A stretch of DNA of 64,000 nucleotides from JAYKJB01 sp035284745 [NCBI: Candidatus Sericytochromatia bacterium] (GCA_035284745.1 JAYKIL010000008.1:343863-407862), one strand, 5' to 3'; shown: positions 1-8,061, numbered from the stretch's first letter. Numbers and translations are program-made. Notes: generated by a model not told the origin, from the letters alone.

Positions 1-1256
1 CGAAGAGGGGACACCGACTTCAACGCGTTGATGCGGCCGTGGCCAAAGTATTGATCAAACCCCTCTGCCCCTAAGTCATCGGCCATTTTCTCGATGTGAG
101 CTTTTACCTCCGCCTGCTTCATTGCCGGAAACTCGCTGCGTACCAACGCTGCCAAGCCCGCCACGAACGGAGACGCCATCGATGTGCCGCTCATCTTGCC
201 ATAACCCACCTCACGACCCACTTTATAGGTGGGCAGGGTCGACAAAATGTTCACGCCTGGAGCTGCCACTGAGACGGTTTTGCCAAAATTCGAAAAACGA
301 GCTTTTTTGTCCTGGTCATCTGTGGCTGCCACTTCGATCACACCGGGGTGCGTGGACGGTAAGTGAGGCGCTGAGGTGGGATCATTCAGTGCGTTGTTGT
401 TACCGGCACTGGCGACGAGCACCACATCGCGATCCAAAGCATATTGCAACGCTTCCTCAAGCACAGGAGAGCGCTTGTACAGGCCCAAGCTCATCGTGAT
501 CACCTTCGCGCCTTTATCAGTTGCGTGGACCACACCCTCTGCGATGGTCGCGTCCGAGCCGCGACCGCGGGCATCAAGCACCTTGACTGCCATCAAACCG
601 GCTTTGGGGGCTACGCCCGCAACGCCTTCGCCGTTATTCGCGATCGCCGCAGCAATTCCGGCGCAGTGAGTCCCGTGGCCGTGGTCGTCTCTCGGATCAT
701 TATTCTTATCAAGAACATTCCAACTCTCAGGAACAATGTTGCCCTTCAAATCCGGATGTCCCATATCGATTCCTGAATCAATCACCGCGACCACAACACC
801 GGCTCCACCCATCTGTAAATCCCATGCCTGATCGACCTGCGCGATTTTCAGGGAATACTGCTCGGCCACCCTCGGATCATCCACCGTCTTCTCCATTTGG
901 GCGAGTTGTACAGGATGTGCGTACGCGACAGCCGCATCCGCCCGAAGACTGGCCAGAAGTTTGGTGCTGTCTGCCCCAGGCGCGTTATCCAGCACCAATG
1001 CCCTCAAAGATTGTATCTTCGAGGTGATTCTTGGTGCGCCGGGGCCTTGGCGAAGCAAGCTTTGGGGCAAGCGTTGACCCTTCAGTTTCACAACAATTTG
1101 ACGCTTAGACACCCCTTGAGCCGTGAAGTTCCCCGCAGGAAAACGGGTCTGGGCCGCCGCCAACGGAGCGCTGTTCCGCGACGGGGTCATGTTTCCACAA
1201 CCGACAGTGAGCAGTGCGACGAGAATAGCAGCAGACGTGATGGCGGTCCGATTCAC
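1..1256 (-). CDS. Subtilisin-like S8 serine protease, lipoprotein (3' end outside window)
   Basis: Secreted, lipid-anchored endopeptidase of the subtilase family. Translating the minus strand from GTG at 1256 gives about 418 residues, still open at the window edge. Residues 1-20 form a signal peptide ending in a lipobox (LTVGC, Cys20). A propeptide-like region follows, then the catalytic triad: Asp160 in VIDSG, His194 in HGTH and Ser359 in GTSMASP; the oxyanion Asn is in SAGNN. The order and spacing are those of an intact S8 peptidase, and the S8 domain is almost finished at the edge, so only a short tail should be missing. The start is supported by an AGGAGG site at 1265-1270 with 8-nt spacing and by a matching promoter. 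The family is certain; substrate unknown. It may process surface or secreted proteins. Confidence 0.93.
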   Translation of the reverse strand, partial: MNRTAITSAAILVALLTVGCGNMTPSRNSAPLAAAQTRFPAGNFTAQGVSKRQIVVKLKGQRLPQSLLRQGPGAPRITSKIQSLRALVLDNAPGADSTKLLASLRADAAVAYAHPVQLAQMEKTVDDPRVAEQYSLKIAQVDQAWDLQMGGAGVVVAVIDSGIDMGHPDLKGNIVPESWNVLDKNNDPRDDHGHGTHCAGIAAAIANNGEGVAGVAPKAGLMAVKVLDARGRGSDATIAEGVVHATDKGAKVITMSLGLYKRSPVLEEALQYALDRDVVLVASAGNNNALNDPTSAPHLPSTHPGVIEVAATDDQDKKARFSNFGKTVSVAAPGVNILSTLPTYKVGREVGYGKMSGTSMASPFVAGLAALVRSEFPAMKQAEVKAHIEKMADDLGAEGFDQYFGHGRINALKSVSPL

Positions 1257-1291
1257 AGAGGCTTCCTCCTGCAAAAAAAAGGTTCCTCTCC

Positions 1292-1320
1292 AGCCTACTT
1301 TTTTAATTTAAATTTTGCAA
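1292..1320 (-). promoter_or_regulatory. Sigma70-type promoter of the subtilase gene
   Basis: Reading the minus strand, TTGCAA (1320-1315) and TAGGCT (1297-1292) are separated by exactly 17 nt in a very AT-rich spacer. The expected start of transcription is near 1285, giving a leader of about 30 nt that contains the AGGAGG site of the protease gene. This is one of the best -35/-10 pairs in the window. Confidence 0.7.
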
Positions 1321-1634
1321 TAGCCTAACCAGAAATTAACCTTGTCCAGACCGAAACCGTCGATAACAACTTTTGAACCGTTACAAGTCGTTCATCGCGG
1401 TAACGGGACCTTCAGACGGGGAACGACCTTTCTTGCTGGGCGCAGCAAGCGTGATTCGTTTCGGTCTGCACGGCCGTTTGCTCCCTGTGGCGAGAGACAT
1501 GAAGAAGGAAGACCCGGCAGTCCACAAAAAACGATTTTCCGCGTTGCACGTGAACCCAGGCATCCCTGCCAACAAATTTGCCTGATAGAGAAGGCACGAA
1601 CATCGAAAGCCACCTCAGCCCGCTATTCCCAGGC
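1321..1634. other. Intergenic region with inverted repeats; possible structured RNA
   Basis: About 310 nt without a convincing gene. An exact 11-nt inverted repeat (1347-1357 with 1458-1468) encloses a second hairpin with a 7-bp stem (1432-1438 with 1443-1449, loop GGCG), and parts of 1414-1427 can also pair with 1456-1468, so alternative folds exist. A TTG-started 70-codon frame (1373-1585, plus) and overlapping minus-strand frames are open but have no ribosome binding site and match nothing I recognise. A small RNA, a leader or a decayed gene are all possible. Confidence 0.3.
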
Positions 1635-1640
1635 TATAAT
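1635..1640 (+). promoter_or_regulatory. -10 element of pgeF (predicted leaderless)
   Basis: Consensus TATAAT followed by six nucleotides (GGGCAC) and then the ATG of pgeF at 1647. Transcription should begin at or beside the start codon. No ribosome binding site is present and no good -35 is seen 16-18 nt upstream. Confidence 0.55.
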
Positions 1641-1646
1641 GGGCAC

Positions 1647-2444
1647 ATGCCGTCCTCATTCAGAAGAATAGAACGCCCCGGTGCCCCTGCCTTTCTGCGG
1701 TGCGACGCCCTGACCGCCACGCACGCCTTTTCATTGCGGCACGGTGGTTGCAGTTCCGGCCCGTGGGAAAGTCTCAATTTGGGTGCCAGCGCAGGAGATG
1801 CCCCTGAGTGCGTCGTTCGAAATAAACAGATTTGGGCTGATTCATTTGAAATAACGCCTCCTCCGCTGACTCTGCACCAGATCCACGGGGCCACGGTCTA
1901 TGAAGTGACCGCCCACGACAACTCCGAACCCGGATTCCATCGGGGGGATGCGCTGGTCAACGCAATGAGCGATCGCGCGGTGGGAGTTTACACTGCGGAC
2001 TGTGTCCCCATTCTACTGAGCACAATGGATGGTCGCGTGGTCTCAGCGGCCCACGCTGGATGGCGGGGAACTGCTGCGGAGGTGGTTTTGTCTGCACTCG
2101 ACGGCATGTGCCGTTTCGGAGTTCATCCGTCTGAAGTTGTGGTGGCCGTGGGGCCGGCCATCGGGCCTTGCTGTTTTGCCGTGGGGCAAGAGGTTATCGC
2201 CGCTTTCAGCGCGCAGGCGTGGTACCGGCCTTCGCTGGTGCACCAAGTGAATGGACACACCACCGTGGACCTGGTCTTGGCGAATCGACTCCAATTGGAA
2301 GCGGCCGGCATCGCGGCACAGAACATTCATGCCAGCGAAATGTGTACAAGCTGTCTCCCCTCAGACTTTTTTTCCTGGCGGCGCGACAAGGGCCAAACCG
2401 GGCGTCACCTGGCGATGATACAGCGAAGGTCGCCCGGTTTATGA
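1647..2444 (+). CDS. pgeF: PgeF/YfiH-type laccase-domain protein
   Basis: 265-residue protein of the Cu-oxidase_4 (YfiH, DUF152) family. Family members are known as peptidoglycan editing factors that remove L-Ser wrongly placed in UDP-MurNAc, and as purine nucleoside phosphorylase-like enzymes; they are cytoplasmic. Visible hallmarks are FSLRHGG near the N-terminus, the HQIHG segment, DCVPILL, the metal-site motif AAHAGWRGT, GPAIGPCCFAVG and a C-terminal cysteine motif (MCTSC) followed by FFSWRRD and GRHLA, typical of the family. Start ATG 1647 is chosen over upstream in-frame starts because family similarity begins just after it and a TATAAT lies immediately before it. The TGA stop overlaps the ATG of the next gene, implying translational coupling. 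Confidence 0.9.
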   Translation: MPSSFRRIERPGAPAFLRCDALTATHAFSLRHGGCSSGPWESLNLGASAGDAPECVVRNKQIWADSFEITPPPLTLHQIHGATVYEVTAHDNSEPGFHRGDALVNAMSDRAVGVYTADCVPILLSTMDGRVVSAAHAGWRGTAAEVVLSALDGMCRFGVHPSEVVVAVGPAIGPCCFAVGQEVIAAFSAQAWYRPSLVHQVNGHTTVDLVLANRLQLEAAGIAAQNIHASEMCTSCLPSDFFSWRRDKGQTGRHLAMIQRRSPGL

Positions 2445-3373
2445 GGTGGCTGAAAGTCACGCCCCCACCTGGCGGTGGACGTTCAGGTTTCAATCTGGGC
2501 CCGGGCCCGGCTCTATTGATATGGGCCTGTTCACTGTTGCTGATGGGCTTGCTATCGCTGGGCTTCACCGCTTTTCCAACCCACGCATCCATGCCGGTTT
2601 TCGTGGCAGCGGTCGCGCTGATTGCCGTATTGCTTCCTGCTCTTGCAGGATTCGGATGGATGATAAAACGCGGAGAGGGTAGTTTTCCAAATTATGGGAT
2701 GCCCTCGCCCCTCTTGCTTCTCGCGATCGTTTTCATGTCGCTGCCACTGTATGCCCTGAGTGCGACCATCCTCACAGCCATTGGAGATGAGCGTTCCTCC
2801 GCAGGCTTTCCCTCCCCGGACACCGCGTGGTGGTCGTGGATTGGCTTGTGGGTCGCCTACGCATTGTTGCCCGCGATCACCGAGGAGCTACTATACCGAG
2901 GGCTCTTGCAACCCGCTATCAGCATTCGTTGGGGCATTGCGTGGGGAATTGGACTGACCTCAGCCCTGTTTGCCCTGACCCATATGGAGGTGGCGGGTGT
3001 CATCCCTCGAATGCTGATGGGGGTTTGGTTCGGATTTCTCGCGTGGAGAACAGGTTCCCTGTGGGGCTCCACCTGGGCACACACGTGGAACAACACCTGG
3101 GGAGTCATGTATCTGACCTTCGCAGCCACCATTGCCGCGCACCCTTGGCTTACCCTTTTCGGTTGCATTGCAAGCCTGGGAGCTTCCTTGGGAATCTTAA
3201 GGCACCTCAGCTGGTTGCAAGACGACAGTGATGGAGCAAACACCACTCAGAACCCAGAGGGCTCATCAGGAACCATTCGTCTCGTTCGCATTGTTGCCGA
3301 GTCTACCGTGTCCCCGTCCGATGGAGGGCCTGTGGGTCCCCCGGTAGTGCCAGACGAAACCCAGGCTGAATAA
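2441..3373 (+). CDS. CPBP-family intramembrane glutamic endopeptidase
   Basis: 310-residue polytopic membrane protein of the CPBP/CAAX-prenyl protease 2 (Abi) family. Hydrophobic helices occupy roughly residues 25-75, 85-110, 125-150 and 180-265. Conserved motifs are present: TEELLYRG (the paired glutamates and arginine), FALTHME (histidine) and WAHTWNN (second histidine and asparagine), so the intramembrane active site looks intact. Residues after about 270 form a hydrophilic tail. ATG 2441 overlaps the pgeF stop (ATGA), so the two genes are probably cotranslated. A longer upstream frame exists but lies entirely within pgeF. Substrate unknown; in bacteria this family handles prenylated-like proteins, bacteriocin self-immunity or envelope regulation. 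Confidence 0.88.
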   Translation: MRWLKVTPPPGGGRSGFNLGPGPALLIWACSLLLMGLLSLGFTAFPTHASMPVFVAAVALIAVLLPALAGFGWMIKRGEGSFPNYGMPSPLLLLAIVFMSLPLYALSATILTAIGDERSSAGFPSPDTAWWSWIGLWVAYALLPAITEELLYRGLLQPAISIRWGIAWGIGLTSALFALTHMEVAGVIPRMLMGVWFGFLAWRTGSLWGSTWAHTWNNTWGVMYLTFAATIAAHPWLTLFGCIASLGASLGILRHLSWLQDDSDGANTTQNPEGSSGTIRLVRIVAESTVSPSDGGPVGPPVVPDETQAE

Positions 3374-3389
3374 ATGGGAAGATGGCCGT

Positions 3390-3406
3390 GGGTCTCGCGG
3401 AGACCC
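3390..3406. terminator. Weak bidirectional hairpin between convergent genes
   Basis: Perfect 7-bp stem GGGTCTC/GAGACCC with a 3-nt loop, between the stop of the CPBP protease and the stop of lgt. Neither strand has a real T-tract, so termination is only suggested by position. Confidence 0.3.
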
Positions 3407-3456
3407 TTCGTAGGAGATGTAGTCGGGGCAGACTTAGACGACCCTTGCTGAATGGT

Positions 3457-4278
3457 CTACACGGAGGCCTCGACCGACCTCCGCGGCTGTTTAAACCAGA
3501 GCCAGAGCATCATCCCGCCGCCAATCACGACCATCGGAGCGCTCAGTACCATTCCCGCAGTCACCTGCGAAAACAAAAAAGAGAGGTGTGCATCGGGTTC
3601 GCGGAAAAACTCGGCGGTGATGCGCGCGGCGCCGTACAACATGAAAAAGGTCCAGAACAAAAATCCTTGCGGAAGACGCAAGCGCCTGAGAAGCATCAGC
3701 ACGGTAAAGATCAAAACGCCCTCAAGCGCAAACTCGTAAAGCTGAGACGGGTGACGAGGTAAACCTGCCGGATCGGTCGGAAAAACCATCGCCCAGGAGA
3801 CATCGGTCGGCCGCCCCCACAGTTCGGCGTTAATAAAATTCCCAAGGCGGCCCAGCCCCAATCCAATGGGAATGCCAGGAATCACCGCATCTGCCATCCG
3901 GTAGTAGTGGATTCCCTTCTGCCAGCAGAAAACATAACCAGCGATGATGGTTCCGATTAAGCCCCCGTGAAAGGACATTCCACCGTGGTGGAGGGCGAAA
4001 ATCTCGAGTGGATTTGCGGCAAAAACCAGTGGGTTATAGAAAAGGACGTAGCCGATGCGACCGCCGAGCAGGACCCCAACAAAAAGGTAAAACGCAAAAT
4101 CCATCAAAAAATTGGCATCGACCTTGAGGCCCGTTTCCTCGTTTCGCTTCTTCAAAAGCAGGTAACCAAAGACGAAGCCCAAGATGTACATCATCCCGTA
4201 CCAACGGATGTGAATGGGCCCCACGGAGAGGATGTCTGGACTAAAATTGGGATAGGCGATCACGAAATTATTTTCCAA
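3457..4278 (-). CDS. lgt: Prolipoprotein diacylglyceryl transferase
   Basis: 273-residue inner-membrane enzyme that moves diacylglycerol from phosphatidylglycerol to the lipobox cysteine of prolipoproteins, the first step of lipoprotein maturation. Signature segments: IRWYGMMYI near residue 25, HGGMSFHGGLIG (about 95-110, containing the essential His) and RLGNFINAELWGRPTD (about 140-155, the Lgt signature with the essential Arg). Seven or so hydrophobic helices are visible and the length is normal. The start appears to be TTG at 4278; a TATGAT-like -10 lies just upstream at 4305-4300. Several lipoproteins in this window (1, 23868, 29622, 54178, 61219) would be substrates. Confidence 0.95.
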   Translation of the reverse strand: MENNFVIAYPNFSPDILSVGPIHIRWYGMMYILGFVFGYLLLKKRNEETGLKVDANFLMDFAFYLFVGVLLGGRIGYVLFYNPLVFAANPLEIFALHHGGMSFHGGLIGTIIAGYVFCWQKGIHYYRMADAVIPGIPIGLGLGRLGNFINAELWGRPTDVSWAMVFPTDPAGLPRHPSQLYEFALEGVLIFTVLMLLRRLRLPQGFLFWTFFMLYGAARITAEFFREPDAHLSFLFSQVTAGMVLSAPMVVIGGGMMLWLWFKQPRRSVEASV

Positions 4279-4299
4279 AAAATTACGACGTCTCTCGAC

Positions 4300-4305
4300 A
4301 TCATA
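4300..4305 (-). promoter_or_regulatory. Possible -10 of lgt
   Basis: TATGAT on the minus strand, about 20 nt before the TTG start of lgt. The -35 match is poor (TTATCG about 18 nt upstream). It shares a 90-bp divergent region with the promoter of the next plus-strand gene. Confidence 0.35.
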
Positions 4306-4353
4306 CCATTTGACAATCAGGCCCGATAATCAGGCCCCGTTGCAACGTCGCCG

Positions 4354-4362
4354 TGTTAGGCT
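4354..4362 (+). promoter_or_regulatory. Extended -10 element (TGTTAGGCT), predicted leaderless gene
   Basis: TGn followed by TAGGCT ends 7 nt before the ATG at 4370, and no ribosome binding site lies between them. TAGGCT is the same -10 sequence as in the subtilase promoter. Confidence 0.5.
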
Positions 4363-4369
4363 TTGTTTT

Positions 4370-4909
4370 ATGTCCGATGCACATTTGCCGCTCTCCGTTT
4401 TATTGGCCCCTTTGCTGCTCGCGGCGATGGCCATCGCTTTGATGCACCTGCTGTCGCCTGCCTCCTCACAAGCCGGCGATCTTCGTCGCTCATTCGGGAG
4501 CAAACGGTCGCCGGAAACCCCAAAAATGAGCCTGACTCCCGCGCGCTACCTGGGCGGACACCCTGCGTGGACCTCTCCGGTCGACAGCCCTTGGGTTGGC
4601 CTCTATGAGGACCGTTGCGAAATTTTCGATACCACCGGGAAATCATCGCTCATGAACATTCTTTGGAAAGATGTTGAAGAAGTGAAGGTCCTCACGCCTG
4701 AGCAAATGAAACTCGCGGCGAGTTCGGTTCGCGGGCTTGAACCCGATGCGTTTTCAGAGAACTCCGCTATCGAACAGTACGTTCGTATTCGACACACAGA
4801 TGAACGAGGCTGGTGGCAGCACACCGTTTTGGGCTTGGACCCGAGCCACGGCGCAGAACAAGCGAAAGCCATTAAGAGCGCCTACGAGCAAGGACGCGCG
4901 TCCACTTAG
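4370..4909 (+). CDS. Membrane-anchored protein of unknown function
   Basis: 179 residues, not recognised. Residues 8-29 form one hydrophobic segment (LSVLLAPLLLAAMAIALM), either an uncleaved signal anchor or a signal peptide; the rest is soluble and mixed in charge. The middle contains YEDRCEIFDTTGKSS and a WKDVEEVKVLTPEQ stretch reminiscent of small PH-like or beta-rich domains, and the C-terminus is alpha-helical. ATG 4370 is chosen because an extended -10 ends 7 nt upstream; in-frame starts further upstream would lie within the promoter. It is divergent from lgt and transcribed toward a series of envelope genes. Confidence 0.75.
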   Translation: MSDAHLPLSVLLAPLLLAAMAIALMHLLSPASSQAGDLRRSFGSKRSPETPKMSLTPARYLGGHPAWTSPVDSPWVGLYEDRCEIFDTTGKSSLMNILWKDVEEVKVLTPEQMKLAASSVRGLEPDAFSENSAIEQYVRIRHTDERGWWQHTVLGLDPSHGAEQAKAIKSAYEQGRAST

Positions 4910-4955
4910 CCATCCGATGGCCCCTTTGCACGTCTAAATTTTGACCTTTGGCACC

Positions 4956-4961
4956 TAGAAT
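4956..4961 (+). promoter_or_regulatory. -10 element of the barrel-like gene at 4975
   Basis: TAGAAT, 13 nt before the proposed GTG start. A TTGACC lies only 9 nt upstream, too close to act as its -35 hexamer. Confidence 0.4.
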
Positions 4962-4974
4962 ACAGAGGCAGGGT

Positions 4975-5568
4975 GTGAGGGTGAGCGTGTTGAAAACTTT
5001 TCGGGGCCTTGGCTGGTTTATCATCGTGGCGACCCACTTCAGCCCACCGGCAGAGGCCAGCACTTTGCCCCTGCAGCGAGAATCGTTCGCTGATGCCATC
5101 GCCACCGCCTTAGGCCCCGGAATTTCGGGAGCCGGGACCTTCGCCGTCGCCTATGATAGGCGGGTCAGCCGCCACATTGGCTTGGGATGGAGTGTCAGTC
5201 GAGAAGCCAATGGGGGCGGGCTGTACAGTGTCAGAGGGCTCTTTGCGTTGGTGCCGCCTGATGGCCTAATTCCGGGAATCGCTGTGACTGGCGGTCTCTG
5301 GGGACAATACAACAACCTGTCCCTTAACTTGCCGATTTTAACTCCTTATTTTGGCTTCGCGCTTCATATCAAACCCATTTCCAAGTTCACTGCTCATCTG
5401 AATTTGGGGTACTCACCATGGCCCACAAAGAATCCAAAAGGCACACTGTTCCTCACGGAAGGACCGCTCACGGGCTTTGAGATCGGCTATCAGGTGATGA
5501 CAGGGCTGGAATGGACATTGGGCTGGAATGGGTCTGGCGAGATAATGGGAATTAATTGGTGTTTCTGA
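4975..5568 (+). CDS. Probable outer-membrane beta-barrel protein
   Basis: 197 residues, family not recognised. An N-terminal signal peptide (about residues 1-27, ending near PPAEAS) is followed by alternating polar/hydrophobic segments rich in Gly, aromatic residues and Asn, such as GLYSVRG, GLWGQYNNLS and YFGFALHIK. The polypeptide ends in Trp-Cys-Phe; a terminal phenylalanine is the usual beta-signal recognised by the Bam machinery. These traits fit a small barrel. Start GTG 4975 is preceded by AGAGG (4963-4967) and a TAGAAT -10. Several in-frame GTG and TTG codons follow within 15 nt, so the exact start could be slightly later. The next gene has its own promoter 20 nt downstream. Confidence 0.75.
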   Translation: MRVSVLKTFRGLGWFIIVATHFSPPAEASTLPLQRESFADAIATALGPGISGAGTFAVAYDRRVSRHIGLGWSVSREANGGGLYSVRGLFALVPPDGLIPGIAVTGGLWGQYNNLSLNLPILTPYFGFALHIKPISKFTAHLNLGYSPWPTKNPKGTLFLTEGPLTGFEIGYQVMTGLEWTLGWNGSGEIMGINWCF

Positions 5569-5585
5569 CGCCTTTAGCAATGGTC

Positions 5586-5594
5586 TGCTAGAAT
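5586..5594 (+). promoter_or_regulatory. Extended -10 (TGCTAGAAT), predicted leaderless gene
   Basis: TGCTAGAAT ends 6 nt before the GTG start at 5601. The intervening CGGAAG abuts the start, too close to act as a ribosome binding site, so transcription probably begins at the GTG. Confidence 0.55.
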
Positions 5595-5600
5595 CGGAAG

Positions 5601-5975
5601 GTGTCTCGCCGTTTTGTTGCCTGCCTGTTGATGGTCGCACTGGGCTTGGTGCCACTGCCGGTTAACGCCACACCCTCCCCGGGCCCAATGGAGGACAAAT
5701 GGCTGTTTCTACCGAAGCACCAGCCCTGGATAGCGGTGTCTTTGTCGCTGGCGTGCAACGGATTGGGGCAATTTTATAACGGTGAGCCGGAAAAAGGGTC
5801 AACGATGCTCGCGGGATGGTTAACTTTCCCGTTGGCTTATGCAGTGGACAGTCTGACAGGGGGAAGTTTCGTGCGCGTTTTTTCTCTCGGCGCCAATGCT
5901 GTCATCAAGATCTGGTCGGTGTCAGATGCCTATCAGGGAGCCTTGCCATCTCCGGCCCCGACGAAATCACCGTAG
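5601..5975 (+). CDS. Small secreted or membrane protein with TM2-like motif
   Basis: 124 residues. A cleavable signal peptide (about 1-23, ending VNA) precedes a hydrophilic stretch. Then comes GLGQFYNGEPEKG, the glycine/GQFYNG pattern seen in TM2 and DUF5683-type small membrane domains, flanked by two hydrophobic segments (about 45-57 and 68-85), and a Pro/Ser-rich C-terminus. The function is unknown; TM2-like proteins often accompany cell-surface machinery. GTG 5601 is chosen because the extended -10 ends 6 nt before it. The stop is 11 nt before the next start, so the two genes are almost certainly cotranscribed. Confidence 0.8.
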   Translation: MSRRFVACLLMVALGLVPLPVNATPSPGPMEDKWLFLPKHQPWIAVSLSLACNGLGQFYNGEPEKGSTMLAGWLTFPLAYAVDSLTGGSFVRVFSLGANAVIKIWSVSDAYQGALPSPAPTKSP

Positions 5976-5986
5976 ACGAGGTTTCC

Positions 5987-8041
5987 GTGTCTTCCGCTTT
6001 CTCGTTTCTGTGCCGCACCCTTCCGGCCGTCGCCATCACAACCGGGCTGATTACCCTCACCAGTCTTGCCACCGTGTCGCCCGCGATGGCCGACACCCCG
6101 CCGTCCAACCTTTCAATTTGGGGCTACTCTGGGTTGGTTTTAATGCCCACAGGCGTCGTCCACGGATTCAGGGACTACTCAGCGGGGTCAAGTCTCGTTT
6201 CAAAGGCAGGAGATGTTCAGGGCCTCACCCCCTTCGTGACAGCTGGACTTTTCGAAGGTTTGGAGGCAGGGGTCCTTTATGGGGTTCCATTGAACGGATT
6301 TACTGGGCTGTCTGGCCATGCGAAGTATCAATTGGTAAAGCCGACTCGAGAGCGCCCCACGGCGGTGGCAGTGGGTCTCAGCCTGATTGGAGTGGGGGGG
6401 CCAGAGCGGTATGTCGAGGGAAATAGCCTGTACCTGGTCCTCAGTCAAGATTTCAATCTGACCTATGCTGGGCAGACCTACACGTGGCTCGTGGGACATT
6501 TTGGTTTTTCAGGCAATTTGTCGTTCGGTGCCCGTATGATGGCAGGCGCAGAACTGCCGTTGGGAAATCAGGCCTCGTTATTTGGGGACTTTATGGGTCC
6601 ACTCGGTCGCAACAGCGGATTCTTTAATATTGGCGCGGCCTGGCGCCCCATTAGAGATTGGCAACTGCGCCTGTACTCGATGGGAACCCCAGACGGAGAC
6701 TGGCTGGACCGCGATTACGCTGTCGCCGTGAGCTACAGCGGCAACATCTTGGGCAACGGCAGCCGGAGTGTCCAAGGCCTGCCCCAACAACACACGGCAG
6801 CAGCCCCAAAACCGGTGCCTGTGGCGCCGACCCCGTATAAACCACGAATTCACGCCCCGTCCCCCCTCCCCAGCACCATCCCCTCAAAAAATAACGTTCG
6901 AACGACGGTCTTCCCCGTCGCGCCCTCAGAGCCCCCCTCACCCGCCCCCTCCCCGGCCCCATCGCCGCCGCCATCGGCGCCTGTGCTGCCATCGCCATCG
7001 GCAGACCCCTTCCTGAACCCGGATGCCCCAGCCCCTCTTTCAGGGACTTTGGTCGACGACAAAAACCGGCCCTTGACCGGTTGGTCTGTCGGCGTGGCAG
7101 CTCAGAACCGATGGGCGACGACAGATGCAGAAGGGCGATATCGGCTCGTGTTTCCTTTGGGCCCCCTCGAACTCTTGGTGCGCGACCCTGAGGGAAAGAC
7201 ACACCTCACGAAGTCGGTCCGCTTGGTGACACCGCGCGGTCTCGAACTTCCGATGGTGGTGACGCTCCCGACCGGTGACTGTAAAGGAACCATCGTGGAT
7301 GCTCAAAACAAACAGGGCATCGCAGACGCGACGGTTCGCTTGTTTCGGGTGGGCAATAGCTTTATGCAAGAAAGCCGGGCCAATGGCAGTTTTCATTTCA
7401 GTGATTTGCCCGCGGGCGACTATCGATATGTCATTACCCGCCATCGATTTAAACCCCTTGAAGGAACAGTCGTTATCTCGGCCAAGCGTGAGACCACTCT
7501 GCAGGCAGCACTCCAGGCCAAACCCGGCTCTCTTGTGGGACGAGTGACCAGCGGTCAAGGAAAGCCGCTTGCTGGCGTTTCCGTAGCGCTTCCGGCGCTC
7601 AAATTGGAAACTTTGACGGACGGTTCGGGGGAGTATCAATTTCAAGACGTCCCGCCGGGGCAACACCAAATTATATTCAATCAAGGGTCGCAACGCCTCG
7701 CAACCACCGTAGTGAAAGTGCAATCTGACGAGACAAGCACAGAGAACGTCACCACAAAACCGCAGGAATCTCTCGCCGAGAAGGGCGGGACTTTGTTTGG
7801 AAAAATTGTTGACCAAGCCACCCGTCGCCCTCTGTCGGGCGCCAAAGTCGTTGTTGAGGCCAAAGAACTCACCGTTTTGACAATTTCCGGCCCAGATGGC
7901 ACCTTTCGAATTACAGATTTGCCCAGCGGACGATACCGGGTTTCAGTATCACGCCCTGGATACCAAACCAGTGGCGCACAGACGACGGTGAACGGGAAGA
8001 GTGGGGCCCGTGTGAGTATTTCTCTGGCACCCAGGCGTTAG
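5987..8041 (+). CDS. Outer-membrane barrel (YjbH-like) with C-terminal carboxypeptidase-regulatory repeats
   Basis: 684 residues. A signal peptide (about 1-37, ending SPAMA) is followed by a roughly 240-residue Gly/aromatic-rich region (starting IWGYSGLVLMPTG, then LEAGVLYGVPLNGF and GHAKYQLVK) that resembles YjbH/YmcA-type outer-membrane barrels linked to exopolysaccharide export. Residues 270-350 are a long Pro/Ser-rich linker. The last 330 residues contain four beta-sandwich repeats of the CarboxypepD_reg type, each with a G-x-L/I-V-D start, a TDGSGEYQF or GPDGTFRI core and a YRVSVSRPGY-like end. The barrel-first, repeats-last order is unusual. Start GTG 5987 has GAGG at 5978-5981 with 5-nt spacing; a much longer frame upstream overlaps the preceding gene. 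Confidence 0.8.
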   Translation: MSSAFSFLCRTLPAVAITTGLITLTSLATVSPAMADTPPSNLSIWGYSGLVLMPTGVVHGFRDYSAGSSLVSKAGDVQGLTPFVTAGLFEGLEAGVLYGVPLNGFTGLSGHAKYQLVKPTRERPTAVAVGLSLIGVGGPERYVEGNSLYLVLSQDFNLTYAGQTYTWLVGHFGFSGNLSFGARMMAGAELPLGNQASLFGDFMGPLGRNSGFFNIGAAWRPIRDWQLRLYSMGTPDGDWLDRDYAVAVSYSGNILGNGSRSVQGLPQQHTAAAPKPVPVAPTPYKPRIHAPSPLPSTIPSKNNVRTTVFPVAPSEPPSPAPSPAPSPPPSAPVLPSPSADPFLNPDAPAPLSGTLVDDKNRPLTGWSVGVAAQNRWATTDAEGRYRLVFPLGPLELLVRDPEGKTHLTKSVRLVTPRGLELPMVVTLPTGDCKGTIVDAQNKQGIADATVRLFRVGNSFMQESRANGSFHFSDLPAGDYRYVITRHRFKPLEGTVVISAKRETTLQAALQAKPGSLVGRVTSGQGKPLAGVSVALPALKLETLTDGSGEYQFQDVPPGQHQIIFNQGSQRLATTVVKVQSDETSTENVTTKPQESLAEKGGTLFGKIVDQATRRPLSGAKVVVEAKELTVLTISGPDGTFRITDLPSGRYRVSVSRPGYQTSGAQTTVNGKSGARVSISLAPRR

Positions 8042-8061
8042 CCCCTGAGGGAGACCCAATC

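Noticed and set aside
1432-1449. Hairpin as a terminator
   Set aside because: Good 7-bp stem but no T-tract on either strand; more likely part of a larger structured element.
1373-1585. 70-codon plus-strand frame before pgeF
   Set aside because: TTG start without ribosome binding site, no known similarity, and overlapping inverted repeats; kept only as a note in the intergenic entry.
1474-1640. 6S RNA-like element (CCCTGTGG motif)
   Set aside because: The short motif is reminiscent of 6S RNA, but I could not find the long closing stem and the element would run into pgeF.
2168-2440. N-terminal extension of the CPBP protease frame
   Set aside because: The extra 91 codons lie entirely inside pgeF; ATG 2441 with stop-start overlap explains the gene better.
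4941-4946. TTGACC as the -35 of the barrel gene
   Set aside because: Only 9 nt from the TAGAAT -10, far below the functional spacing.
7040-7816. 258-codon minus-strand open frame
   Set aside because: Antisense to the regulatory-repeat part of the barrel gene; no family match and no start signal.
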